A stretch of 49,169 bases of DNA from Sphingobium sp. GTDB lineage: Bacteria > Pseudomonadota > Alphaproteobacteria > Sphingomonadales > Sphingomonadaceae. The notes under the pieces are model-generated. The model had not been told where the DNA came from, did not search any database, and saw only the letters and a list, made by a program, of their open reading frames with translations. The stretch spans positions 1 to 49,169 of the forward strand of contig JACESO010000008.1 in the NCBI GenBank assembly GCA_013911745.1, written 5' to 3'. The position numbers and the translations under genes were made by a program. Of the stretch, positions 33,944 to 43,457 are shown in pieces (the stretch's first letter is position 1; every line of letters starts with the position of its first letter).

Positions 33944-35107
33944 ATGGACATATGGGCGCTCAACCTTCGCCACCTCCACGCGGTGGAACGAATTGCGCGT
34001 CTTGGGACGGTCAACGCCGCCGCCGCTGCGGTCAATCTGAGCCAGCCGGCAATAACGCAGGCGTTGAGCCGGCTTGAGGACATGCTGGGGCTGCCCCTTT
34101 TCGAGCGTCGCCACGATGGCATGATCCCAACCGATGCAGGCGACATCCTGGCGCCCCGCATTGCCGCCGCGCTTCACCACATCCGCAGCCCGCATGTCAC
34201 CATGTCGCGGATGCGCGCGATGCTCGCGGTGGCCGAAACCGGCAGCTATACGGGCGCAAGCCAGGCGACGGGACTGTCGGTGCCCTCGATCCACCGGGCG
34301 GTCGGTGATCTGGCCCTCGCCCTGCGGCGGGCGTTGGTCACGCGGCGCGGCAAATTCGCGATGACGACGGAGGCAGGCAACCAGCTTGCGCGCGAATTTC
34401 GGCTGGCGCAGGTGGAATTGGAGGCCGGATTGTCCGAAGTGATGGCGTTGCGCGGGCACGAGACGCGGCGGATAGCCATCGGCGCGATGCCGTTGTCCCG
34501 CGCGCGCATCCTGCCTACCGCCGTCGCCCGCTTCCTCGCGCGCAGGCCGCAGGTGCGGCTGACCATCGTCGAAGGATCGCGCGCGGAACTGGTGGAGCCG
34601 CTGCGCAGCGGATCGATCGATGTGATGGTGGGTGCGCTGCGGGAACCCCTCATGGAGCCGGATCTGGTGCAGCATCGCCTGTTCGACGACGTTCCCGCCT
34701 TTTATGCGCGCCATGATCATCCGTTGGCGGGCAAGGCGCCTGCCGGCGCAGAAATGGCCGCCTTCCCCTTCACGCTTGCTCCCAGGGGCACGCCGCTGCG
34801 CGACAGTTTCGAAGGCTATTTCGCCGAACTCGGGCTGGCGTTGCCGCCCGTCCCCATCGAATCGGGATCGGTCATGATGATCCGGCAGGTGCTGATGGGC
34901 ACCGACTTCATCACCCTGCTTTCGCCCGATCAGGTGGCGGTGGAGGTCGAGGCGAAATGGCTCCGTCCGCTTGCGCGGCTACCGGAACGTTTTGCGCGCA
35001 CCATCGGCATGACGACGCGCGCCTCCCTGCTTCCCACGCAGGTCCAGGCGGAGTTTTTTGCCGATCTCGAAGCAGCCGCCCAGGCGTGCGGCGCCCCCCA
35101 GAATTAG
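33944..35107 (+). CDS. LysR-family regulator with two tandem N-terminal HTH domains
   Basis: A 387-residue LysR protein, some 80 residues longer than normal. Residues 5-70 are a complete LysR wHTH ([51 protein letters not shown]... in overlapping sense, ending TDAGDIL). Residues 85-150 repeat the pattern ([48 protein letters not shown]). The usual effector domain begins near residue 185 ([17 protein letters not shown]). It is divergent from ligK-ligU-ligI and upstream of the ligJABC side, so it most likely activates both, as LigR does in Sphingobium SYK-6. ATG 33944 follows GAGTGGACGC; a weak site. Confidence 0.85.
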   Translation: MDIWALNLRHLHAVERIARLGTVNAAAAAVNLSQPAITQALSRLEDMLGLPLFERRHDGMIPTDAGDILAPRIAAALHHIRSPHVTMSRMRAMLAVAETGSYTGASQATGLSVPSIHRAVGDLALALRRALVTRRGKFAMTTEAGNQLAREFRLAQVELEAGLSEVMALRGHETRRIAIGAMPLSRARILPTAVARFLARRPQVRLTIVEGSRAELVEPLRSGSIDVMVGALREPLMEPDLVQHRLFDDVPAFYARHDHPLAGKAPAGAEMAAFPFTLAPRGTPLRDSFEGYFAELGLALPPVPIESGSVMMIRQVLMGTDFITLLSPDQVAVEVEAKWLRPLARLPERFARTIGMTTRASLLPTQVQAEFFADLEAAAQACGAPQN

Positions 35108-35174
35108 CGCAGTCTTATCGTCATTCGCCAGTTCCGATTTGATGCGGGACGCCCGCCCCCGCACAGCAGGCGAG

Positions 35175-36032
35175 ATGAAAGGAACCATCGCCCTGATCGG
35201 CTTCGGCGAGGCTGGATCCACTTTCGCCGGCGTGGCTGGATGGGCGGCGCGCGCCGCCGCCTATGATATCGCTGCCGCGCGCCATGCTGCGATCGAGCAA
35301 TCCGGCGTCAAGCCATGCGACAGCGCGGAGGCGGCCGTTGCCAACGCGTCGCTTATCCTGTCGCTTGTCACCGCCGACCAGGCGCTTGTCGTTGCCCGCC
35401 AATGCGCCCCCCTCTTATCGCCCGACGCCATATTCTGCGACATGAACTCGGTCGCGCCAGGCACCAAGCGCGAGGCCTCCCGCGCCTTTGCCGAGGCGGG
35501 AACCCGTTATGTCGATGTCGCGGTGATGGCCCCGGTCAATCCCGCCCGCATGGCGGTGGCGCTCGCCATTTCTGGTCCCGACGCGGACCGCGCCGAAGAA
35601 TTGCTGCTCGATGCAGGCTTTACCAACACCACTATCGTAGGTGACGCCATCGGTCGCGCGTCCGCGATCAAGCTGGTGCGTTCGGTCATGGTCAAGGGGA
35701 TGGAAGCCCTCACCGCCGAAATGATGCTCGCCGCCCATGCCGAAGATGTTGCCGACGCGGTGCTGGCATCACTCGACGCCAGCGAGCAGAGGATAGGCTG
35801 GACCGAGCGCGCCGACTATAACCTCGATCGCATGCTCGTTCATGGTCGCCGTCGCGCCGCCGAAATGGTGGAGGCAGCCCGGATGCTGCGCGATCTCGGC
35901 ATCGCGCCCTCGATGACCGAAGGTACGGTCCAGCGCCAGCAGGCACTAGGAGACCTCGGCATCAATCCGCCCCCGACCGGCTTTTCCGCAAAGCTGGCCG
36001 CCATCACCACTTCATCCACGGAAGAAAGCTGA
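35175..36032 (+). CDS. NAD(P)-binding oxidoreductase, DUF1932/6-phosphogluconate dehydrogenase-like
   Basis: A 285-residue beta-hydroxyacid dehydrogenase-like protein. ATG 35175 gives MKGTIALIGFGEAGSTFAG with the GxGxxG nucleotide motif, followed by DMNSVAPGTKREASRAF, YVDVAVMAPVNPARM, and a C-terminal all-helical half (DUF1932) with KLVRSVMVKGMEALTAEMML, where Lys would be catalytic. It lies between the LysR gene and ligJ, three bases before ligJ, so co-transcription is probable. Its reaction is unknown; no step of the protocatechuate 4,5-route lacks an enzyme here. A role in handling 2-oxo/hydroxy-acid side products is possible. Confidence 0.75.
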   Translation: MKGTIALIGFGEAGSTFAGVAGWAARAAAYDIAAARHAAIEQSGVKPCDSAEAAVANASLILSLVTADQALVVARQCAPLLSPDAIFCDMNSVAPGTKREASRAFAEAGTRYVDVAVMAPVNPARMAVALAISGPDADRAEELLLDAGFTNTTIVGDAIGRASAIKLVRSVMVKGMEALTAEMMLAAHAEDVADAVLASLDASEQRIGWTERADYNLDRMLVHGRRRAAEMVEAARMLRDLGIAPSMTEGTVQRQQALGDLGINPPPTGFSAKLAAITTSSTEES

Positions 36033-36035
36033 GCC

Positions 36036-37057
36036 ATGTCGCTCGTCATCGATTGTCACGGTCACTACACCGTCCTGCCAAAGGCCCATGACGCATGGCG
36101 CGAAGCCCAGATCGCCGCCTTCAAGGCGGGCGAGCCGATCCCGCCCTATCCGGACATCTCCGATGAGGACATCCGCGAGACGATCGAGCAAAATCAATTG
36201 CGACTGATCAAGGAGCGCGGCGCGGACCTCACCATCTTCTCGCCGCGGGCGTCCGCCATGGCGCATCATGTCGGCGACCAGGCGATATCCGAGGAATGGG
36301 CATTCCACTGCAACAACCTGATTGCCCGGGTCGTTAAGATGTTCCCCGACACCTTCGTGGGCGTGTGCATGTTGCCGCAATCGCCGCAGGCGGACCTGAC
36401 GGCGTCCGTCAAGGAACTGCGCCGCTGCGTCGAGGAACTGGGCTTCATTGGCTGCAACCTCAATCCGGATCCGGGCGGCGGCCATTTCGAGCATCCGCCG
36501 CTGACCGACGAATATTGGTTCCCGATCTATGAGGTCATGGAGGAACTGGACGTCCCGGCGATGATCCACGTCTCGGGCTCGTGCAACCCGGCGATGCACG
36601 CCACCGGCGGCTTCTACATCGCGGCGGATACGGTGGCCTTCATGCAGCTGATGCAGGGCGACCTGTTCGCCAGATTCCCCAAGCTGCGCTTCATCATCCC
36701 GCATGGCGGCGGCGCCGTGCCCTATCATTGGGGTCGGTATCGGGGATTGGCGGATATGCTGAAGAAACCGAGCCTCGACGACTATATCATGAACAACGTC
36801 TTCTTCGATACCTGCGTCTATCACCAGCCGGGCATCAACCTGCTGGCGGACGTGATCGACAACAAGAATATCCTGTTCGGGTCGGAGATGGTCGGCGCGG
36901 TGCGCGGGATCGATCCGACGACCGGACATTATTTCGACGACACCAAGCGCTATATCGATGCGCTCGACATCAGCGATGCGGAGCGTCACGCGATTTTCGA
37001 AGGCAATACGCGCAAGGTGTTCCCGCGCCTTGACGCCATCCTGAAGGACCGTGGACT

Positions 37058-37061
<4 letters not shown>
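36036..37061 (+). CDS. ligJ: 4-oxalomesaconate hydratase
   Basis: A 341-residue amidohydrolase-superfamily hydratase turning oxalomesaconate into 4-carboxy-4-hydroxy-2-oxoadipate. The metal motif is DCHGHYTV (His8, His10), and IPHGGGAVPYHWGRYRG and GSEMVGAVRGIDPTTG are specific to LigJ. Length matches. It follows the DUF1932 gene by three bases and overlaps ligA by four (GTGA), so the whole group forms one operon. Confidence 0.95.
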
Positions 37062-38417
<1,356 letters not shown>

Positions 38418-38445
38418 CACTGTTACCTGTTCCAAGGAGAATAAC

Positions 38446-39402
38446 ATGCGCATTGCCCTTGTCGGCGCAGGTGCCTTCGGCGAGAAGCATCTCGATGGCC
38501 TCAAGAATATCGACGGGGTCGAGATCGCCTCAGTCATAAGCCGGTCGGCCGAACAAGCTACCGCAGTCGCCGCTAAATATGGCGCGCCGCATTCCGGCAC
38601 CGACCTGTCCGAAGCGCTCGCCCTGTCAGACGTGGACGCGGTGATCCTTTGCACGCCGACCCAGATGCACGCGGCGCAGGCCATCGCCTGCATGGATGCG
38701 GGCAAGCATGTTCAGGTGGAAATCCCGCTGGCCGACAACTGGGCCGATGCCGAAGCGGTCGCGGCCAAGCAGAAGGAGACGGGGCTGGTCTGCATGGTCG
38801 GCCATACCCGCCGCTTCAATCCATCGCACCAATATGTGCATAACAAGATCGTCGCGGGTGACCTGACCCTGCAACAACTCGACGTGCAGACCTATTTCTT
38901 CCGTCGCAAGAACATCAACGCCAAGGGCCAGCCGCGTTCCTGGACCGACCATCTGCTGTGGCATCATGCGGCGCACACCATCGACCTGTTCGCCTATCAA
39001 TCGGGCAAGATCGTCGCCGCCAACGTGCTGCAAGGCCCCAAGCATCCGGACCTCGGCATCGCGATGGACATGTCTATCCAGCTGAAGGCGGAGACCGGCG
39101 CGATCTGCACCCTTTCCCTGTCGTTCAACAATGACGGGCCGCTCGGCACCTTCTTCCGCTATATCGGGGACAATGGCACCTATATTGCGCGCTACGACGA
39201 TCTTGTGAATGGAAAGGAAGAGCCCATCGACCTGACCGGGGTGACCGTTTCGAACAACGGCATCGAATTGCAGGACCGCGAATTCATCGCGGCGATCCGG
39301 GAAGGTCGCGATCCCAATTCATCAGTCGGCCAGGTGCTCGACTGCTACCGCGTGATCGGTGAACTCGCCGCCAGCCTTGAAGCACAGGACGGCTGGTCCT
39401 GA
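38446..39402 (+). CDS. ligC: 4-carboxy-2-hydroxymuconate-6-semialdehyde dehydrogenase
   Basis: A 318-residue GFO/IDH-type NADP-dependent dehydrogenase, making PDC from the ring-cleavage aldehyde. It opens MRIALVGAGAFGEKHLDGL with the Rossmann glycines, then DAVILCTPTQMHAAQAI, VQVEIPLADN, MVGHTRRFNPSHQYVH and RSWTDHLLWHHAAHTIDL with the catalytic His residues. AAGGAG precedes its ATG, 28 bases after ligB. It overlaps the following aldo-keto reductase by one base (TGATG). Confidence 0.95.
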   Translation: MRIALVGAGAFGEKHLDGLKNIDGVEIASVISRSAEQATAVAAKYGAPHSGTDLSEALALSDVDAVILCTPTQMHAAQAIACMDAGKHVQVEIPLADNWADAEAVAAKQKETGLVCMVGHTRRFNPSHQYVHNKIVAGDLTLQQLDVQTYFFRRKNINAKGQPRSWTDHLLWHHAAHTIDLFAYQSGKIVAANVLQGPKHPDLGIAMDMSIQLKAETGAICTLSLSFNNDGPLGTFFRYIGDNGTYIARYDDLVNGKEEPIDLTGVTVSNNGIELQDREFIAAIREGRDPNSSVGQVLDCYRVIGELAASLEAQDGWS

Positions 39403-40403
39403 TGACAACCCGCATCCTCGCCGGGCGGCAGGTTCGCTCCGTCGGCCTCGGCTGCATGAATGTGGCCTGGGCCTATGGGAATCCGCCCCCGCGCGAGGAC
39501 GCGGTCGCTCTTTTCCGCCACGCACTTGATGCGGGGTGCGACCATTTCGACACCGCCAACATCTACGGTGGCGGCGTCAGCGAAGAGATACTCGGCGAAG
39601 CGATCATGGATCGACGCGACGAATTTCTGCTTGCGACCAAGACCGGCATCATCGTGGATGGTCCTCGCAGAGGGGTGGATTGCAGCCCTGCCTCGATAAC
39701 GGCTTCCCTCGATGCCAGCCTGAAGCGGCTCGGCACCGACCATGTCGACCTGTTCTACATGCATCGTTTCGACCCCAAGGTGCCGATCGCGGAGTCCGTG
39801 GGTGCCATGGTCCGCGCGATAGAAGCGGGGAAGATCCGCGCCTATGGCGTGTCCGAATGGTCCGCCGCGCATGTGCGGGAGGCGCACGCTGTCCACCCCA
39901 TGGCGGCCGTCCAGACCGAATATTCGCCCTGGACCAGGAATGTGGAACTGGGGGTGCTTGAAACGACACGCGCCTTGGGGATCGCGCTGGTCGCCTTCTC
40001 ACCCCTTGCGCGCGGCGCGCTGGGTGGTGAATTGCGAGACGTGGAAACATTGACGGAAAAGGATCTGCGCCGGTCGCATCCTCGCTTCTCCGCTGAAAAC
40101 TGGATTCATAATCGCAGGCTTATCGATCGTTTCGATCACCTGGCTGCAGAGGCGGGGGTGACGCCTGCACAATTATCCCTGGCTTGGGTTCTCTCGCGCG
40201 CCAGCCACGTCCATGCCATTCCCGGCACCCGGTCGCGCGCCCATTTCGATCAGAACCATGCGGCAAATGACGTGATCGTGCCAACCGACATTCTGGAACG
40301 CGTGAGTGCGCTCATCAATCAGGGCAGCGTTGCCGGCCACCGCTACCCGCAAGTGATGCGCGGCACGATCGATACTGAGGATTTCGATCAGCCGAGCCTT
40401 TGA
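39402..40403 (+). CDS. Aldo/keto reductase in the lig operon
   Basis: A 333-residue AKR. The catalytic tetrad is visible: Asp and Tyr in HFDTANIYGGG, Lys in LATKTGI, His in YMHRFDP. The NADPH-binding tail is IPGTRSRAHFDQN. It overlaps ligC by one base, so it is translated with it. No step of the pathway needs an AKR; it could reduce the toxic semialdehyde intermediate, a vanillin-like aldehyde, or be an accessory from lignin-aromatic metabolism. Not specifically recognised. No terminator of note follows in the 98 bases to the next gene. Confidence 0.85.
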   Translation: MTTRILAGRQVRSVGLGCMNVAWAYGNPPPREDAVALFRHALDAGCDHFDTANIYGGGVSEEILGEAIMDRRDEFLLATKTGIIVDGPRRGVDCSPASITASLDASLKRLGTDHVDLFYMHRFDPKVPIAESVGAMVRAIEAGKIRAYGVSEWSAAHVREAHAVHPMAAVQTEYSPWTRNVELGVLETTRALGIALVAFSPLARGALGGELRDVETLTEKDLRRSHPRFSAENWIHNRRLIDRFDHLAAEAGVTPAQLSLAWVLSRASHVHAIPGTRSRAHFDQNHAANDVIVPTDILERVSALINQGSVAGHRYPQVMRGTIDTEDFDQPSL

Positions 40404-40465
40404 TCCGAACTGGCTGTCGCTCGTTCGAAATTGCGTCCATTGTTACCGGCGCGCCGCCCTGCCTA

Positions 40466-40489
40466 TGAACGGGACGGTGCCGCTTACGT
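40466..40489. repeat. Distal copy of the tRNA-Thr 3' end plus flank (att-like)
   Basis: TGAAcGGGAcGGTGCCGCTTACGT matches 41698-41721 (TGAAaGGGAtGG...) at 22 of 24 bases in the same orientation. The shared segment is the last 11 tRNA bases, discriminator, CC and about nine flanking bases. Such a duplication of a tRNA 3' end is what site-specific integration leaves. Confidence 0.6.
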
Positions 40490-40501
40490 TGTCTTGGCCC
40501 C

Positions 40502-41122
40502 TCAATCCACTCGGCGGGCAAACCAGATGTGGTGGAACTCGTCCTTGCTGCCTGTGAACGCCGGAACGCCCCGCTCTTCGACCTCGAAGCCGGCGTCTTC
40601 AAGACTGATGCCGAAGTCCGCGGCGGGATAGGCCGACCATATCGCCAGCATTCCTCCGCACTTCAGCGCGGCATGGGCGGAGCGCAGGCCCCAGTTGGAG
40701 TAGAGTCGCTCGTTCTCAAGCTGGATCATGCCATCCGGGCCGTTGTCGACATCGAGCAGGATCGCGTCAAACCGATCGGTGGATGAGGCCAGGACGTCAT
40801 GCACGTCGCTGACTTCGATGGTGAGGCGCGGATCGGACAGATGATCGCGGAAGATGTGTGCCAGCGGACCTCCGGCCCAGGCAACCACCTTGGGCACGAG
40901 TTCGGCGACGGTGATCGACGACCGATCGGACCATGCCTTCAGGGCAGCGCCCAGCGTGAAACCCATGCCCAGTCCGCCGATCAGCACGTTGCCGTCACGA
41001 CCGCCCAGCCGCTGGCATGTCATCGTCGCCAGCGCCTCTTCGGACACATGGTCGCAGCTTCCCATCAGTTCGTCCGGCCCGAACTGGATGGAGTAGTCGT
41101 CGCCGGACCTGAGCAGCCGCAA
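40502..41122 (-). CDS. Spermidine-synthase-like methyltransferase-fold protein (start uncertain)
   Basis: At least 206 residues, a Rossmann-type spermine/spermidine synthase domain: LIGGLGMGFTLGAALKAW (motif I), VAELVPKVVAWAGG, ILLDVDNGPDGMI, HAALKCGGMLAIWSAYP. The start given is TTG 41122, with GGAGG four bases upstream. However, coding similarity continues upstream as PIELIDIAQIPGGGQ, and the frame is open to 41245 with no ATG, GTG or TTG; CTG 41209 or ATT 41200 are the only options. The gene may have lost its start codon. It lies inside the tRNA-Thr repeat interval. Product role unknown; a polyamine synthase is not assured. Confidence 0.65.
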   Translation of the reverse strand: MRLLRSGDDYSIQFGPDELMGSCDHVSEEALATMTCQRLGGRDGNVLIGGLGMGFTLGAALKAWSDRSSITVAELVPKVVAWAGGPLAHIFRDHLSDPRLTIEVSDVHDVLASSTDRFDAILLDVDNGPDGMIQLENERLYSNWGLRSAHAALKCGGMLAIWSAYPAADFGISLEDAGFEVEERGVPAFTGSKDEFHHIWFARRVD

Positions 41123-41242
41123 CTGTCCTCCGCCGGGTATCTGTGCGATATCGATAAGTTCTATGGGATCGGGTGAGGATCGGGTGATGCTGCTGACAAT
41201 CTGGTCCAGAAACGATCCTTCACTTTGGGCCGCGAACGGTCC

Positions 41243-41560
41243 CTATTTACGGGCCTTGCGTGCGGCATAGCGGGCGTCACGAACGGCCTTGCGTTCCGCT
41301 TCCGTCAGGATGGCCGGTTTCCTCGCCGCTGCCTGTTCCGCCTTCTCGCGACGGGCGGCCTTCGCCGCTTCCCGATCGCGCAGCACCGCCTCGCGCTTCT
41401 CCTGCGCAGCCGCTTCCTTGGCAAGGCTTCTCGCCAGCCGTTCGGCCTGTTCCGCCTCGCTCAGCGGAGCCTTGGCTCGCAACTGTTCCAGCGCCTTGTT
41501 CTTGGCGTCCTTAGCCGCCGCAGTCCTGTCCTGGAAGCCAGGCTATCTATATCCGCGCAT
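41243..41560 (-). pseudogene. DUF6481-type small protein gene with amber codon 6
   Basis: The frame from ATG 41560 (preceded by GAAGGA) reads MRGYR, then TAG at 41545-41543, then PGFQDRTAAAKDAKNKALEQLRAKAPL... ending AERKAVRDARYAARKARK. The parts either side of the stop together match the Ala/Lys/Glu-rich helical DUF6481 proteins of sphingomonads (usually about 100 residues). GAG to TAG is the likely single change. Without the stop the product would be 105 residues. Restart at TTG 41482 would yield 79 residues. It is in the interval bounded by the tRNA-Thr repeat. Sequencing error or suppression are not excluded. Confidence 0.6.
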
Positions 41561-41697
41561 GTCGTCCTTCTGTGTTCAACGCCCCACACTCGACCCACTG
41601 AGTACCCATGGGATAAGCCCCGAAGCACTTAAACAAGGCAAACACCCTCGGTGTAAGCCCAAAGGCAGTTTCACCAAGATTTTCCGCGCTTTGCTTG

Positions 41698-41721
41698 TGA
41701 AAGGGATGGTGCCGCTTACGT
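41698..41721. repeat. tRNA-proximal copy of the att-like direct repeat
   Basis: Covers the last 15 bases of tRNA-Thr (including encoded CCA) and nine bases beyond it. Its partner is at 40466-40489, with two mismatches, 1232 bases away on the side of the tRNA 3' end, the expected geometry. Confidence 0.6.
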
Positions 41722-41782
41722 GACTCGAACACGTGACCCTCGCATTACGAATGCGATGCTCTACCAACTGAGCTAAAGCGGC
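41707..41782 (-). tRNA. tRNA-Thr (anticodon CGT)
   Basis: 76 bases including encoded CCA. Acceptor GCCGCTT pairs with AAGCGGC; D-arm GCTCAGTTGGTAGAGC; anticodon stem TCGCA/TGCGA with loop TTCGTAA, giving CGT (reads ACG, Thr); variable GGGTC; T-arm ACGTG-TTCGAGT-CACGT. All standard conserved bases are present. Its 3' end overlaps the att-like repeat. Confidence 0.95.
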
Positions 41783-41969
41783 GTCGGGCGGGCAGATAAC
41801 AGCGGTTGATGGATAGGACAAGCGGGCATTTCACACGCGCGGTGACATTCGCCTGCTGCCGAGGGCGACGGCGCGCCGTCTCTCGGGCGAGTCATTTACC
41901 CCTCTTTTACCATCCCCTGCGAAAGTCGGCAAAAGACGCGACTTGCAGGTTTGAGACAGGGGCATTCGG

Positions 41970-43271
41970 ATGGACACGCTGCGGGGGCATGACGCCGCGA
42001 ACGATCAGGATGATTTCGACTATGCCGACGCGATGGAGGTCGAAGTCCCGCCGGCTGCGGTGTCGGAAGAACGGCGCATGCAGGTCCGCGCCTATAATTA
42101 TTGGGCGTCGCTGCTGGGCGACCGCGCACTCCCGTCGATAGAGGATCTTTCGCCCGATCAACTGGAAGATTTCGGCCCCTATGCGGTGCTGCTGGACTTC
42201 AGTGCCGGGCTGGACAATCCGGCGATCGTCTATCTCGGCGCGGCGCTGCGTCAGGAGTGCGGCGTCGAAGGCCCGATCAACTATATCGACGACGTTCCGG
42301 CCCGGTCTCTCCTGTCCCGGCTGACGGACCATTATCTGCAGATCATCGCCAACGAAGCGCCCGTGGGGTTCGAGGCGGAGTTCGTCAACCAGCGCGGCGC
42401 GGAGATCATGTATCGCGGCATATTGATGCCCTTCTCGTCCGATGACGAAACCATCGATTTCGTGTTCGGCGTCATCAACTGGAAGGAAGTGGCGAGCCGC
42501 AGCGTCTCCGATGCGTTGGAAATGGAGATGAGCGAAGCGCTGCGCACCGCACCTGCGGCGCAAGGCAATGGACCGATCTGGGCGGATGGCCCGTTGGCGC
42601 ACGGCAGCGATGACGCTGCGATCGACGAGGATGACGACGCGCTTGACCTTGCCGGCATGGAGTGCCCTGCCGATGATGCTTCGCTTGCCGACTGGCTGGC
42701 GCTCGCCCGGGATGGCGCCGCGCGGGTGCGCATTTGCGAGGCGCGCAGCCACGCGGCACTCTATCGCGCGGTCAGCCTGTCCTATGACTTTGCCCTCGTC
42801 GCGAAGGTGCGCCCCGATGACTATGCCGAGCTGTTGCACGATTATGGCGTGAAGGCGCAGGCGCGCAGCCCCATGACTGCGATCATAAAACTGGTTTTCG
42901 GCGCGACCTACGACAAGACGCGCATTACCGAATATGCGACCGCCCTGGATCATGCCATGGGACAGGGGCTGGGCGTCGGCGCTCTGGCGGATTACCTGGC
43001 GGCCTACAAGGGCGGTCTGAAGGCGCTGGTGCGCGATGAACGCGCCGCCCGTCGCTCGATGCGGCCCGACCGTCCCGACCGCGGGGAAGCCGCCCGTGCG
43101 GTCATCCGCGCCGCCGCCGCGCTCGACCCCACCACGCTGGCCACCGACGATGACGGGCTGGCGATCGTCGTCGCGCGCCGCGAGGCGGATGGAAGCCTGG
43201 CGCTCGTCGCCGCCCTGCCCGAAGGGTCGGACCTCGGTCAGAAGGTCATCCTTGCCGCGGCCCGAAGCTGA
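41970..43271 (+). CDS. PAS-domain protein, hypothetical
   Basis: A 433-residue soluble protein. Residues 35-165 match the PAS_5 type found in alphaproteobacteria: RAYNYWASLLGDRALPSIEDL, FGPYAVLLDFSAGLDNPAIVYLGAALRQECG, RGAEIMYRGILMPFSSDDETIDFVFGVINW. The rest (about 200-433) is an acidic linker then a helical region with no recognised output domain. There are no TM segments. It sits alone between tRNA-Thr and gdhB. It may sense small molecules or redox. The first Met at 41970 is used; no strong alternative. Confidence 0.75.
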   Translation: MDTLRGHDAANDQDDFDYADAMEVEVPPAAVSEERRMQVRAYNYWASLLGDRALPSIEDLSPDQLEDFGPYAVLLDFSAGLDNPAIVYLGAALRQECGVEGPINYIDDVPARSLLSRLTDHYLQIIANEAPVGFEAEFVNQRGAEIMYRGILMPFSSDDETIDFVFGVINWKEVASRSVSDALEMEMSEALRTAPAAQGNGPIWADGPLAHGSDDAAIDEDDDALDLAGMECPADDASLADWLALARDGAARVRICEARSHAALYRAVSLSYDFALVAKVRPDDYAELLHDYGVKAQARSPMTAIIKLVFGATYDKTRITEYATALDHAMGQGLGVGALADYLAAYKGGLKALVRDERAARRSMRPDRPDRGEAARAVIRAAAALDPTTLATDDDGLAIVVARREADGSLALVAALPEGSDLGQKVILAAARS

Positions 43272-43301
43272 CGTCCTCTTGCAGCATATTCGTCATCACA
43301 T

Positions 43302-43321
43302 AATTTCAAGATGATGAAATT
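43302..43321. promoter_or_regulatory. AT-rich inverted repeat upstream of the glutamate dehydrogenase gene
   Basis: AATTTCA (43302-43308) and TGAAATT (43315-43321) flank AGATGA, then TTATT. Its low GC is unusual for the region. It could end the PAS gene or be an operator/promoter element of the dehydrogenase gene. Confidence 0.35.
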
Positions 43322-43457
43322 TTATTCCATGCGGGGTTGAGCCGGTCCAATCGCGGGCGCATAAGACCGTCCTGAGCCGAGGAGTCGCATGGCGGCGATC
43401 CAGCGCCTCCTCCGTTAACGATCGAAGCGGATCGAACCGCACAGAGAGGTGGAGCGA

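Noticed and set aside
39402-40403. The aldo-keto reductase as the missing L-galactose dehydrogenase for the uxaBA cluster
   Set aside because: It overlaps ligC and is about 18 kb from the lactonase. Its context ties it to aromatic catabolism; the sugar-dehydrogenase role would need direct evidence.
40404-41706. A complete mobile element (integrase or transposase) between the tRNA repeats
   Set aside because: Neither strand has an integrase, transposase or excisionase in the interval. Only an old scar is proposed.
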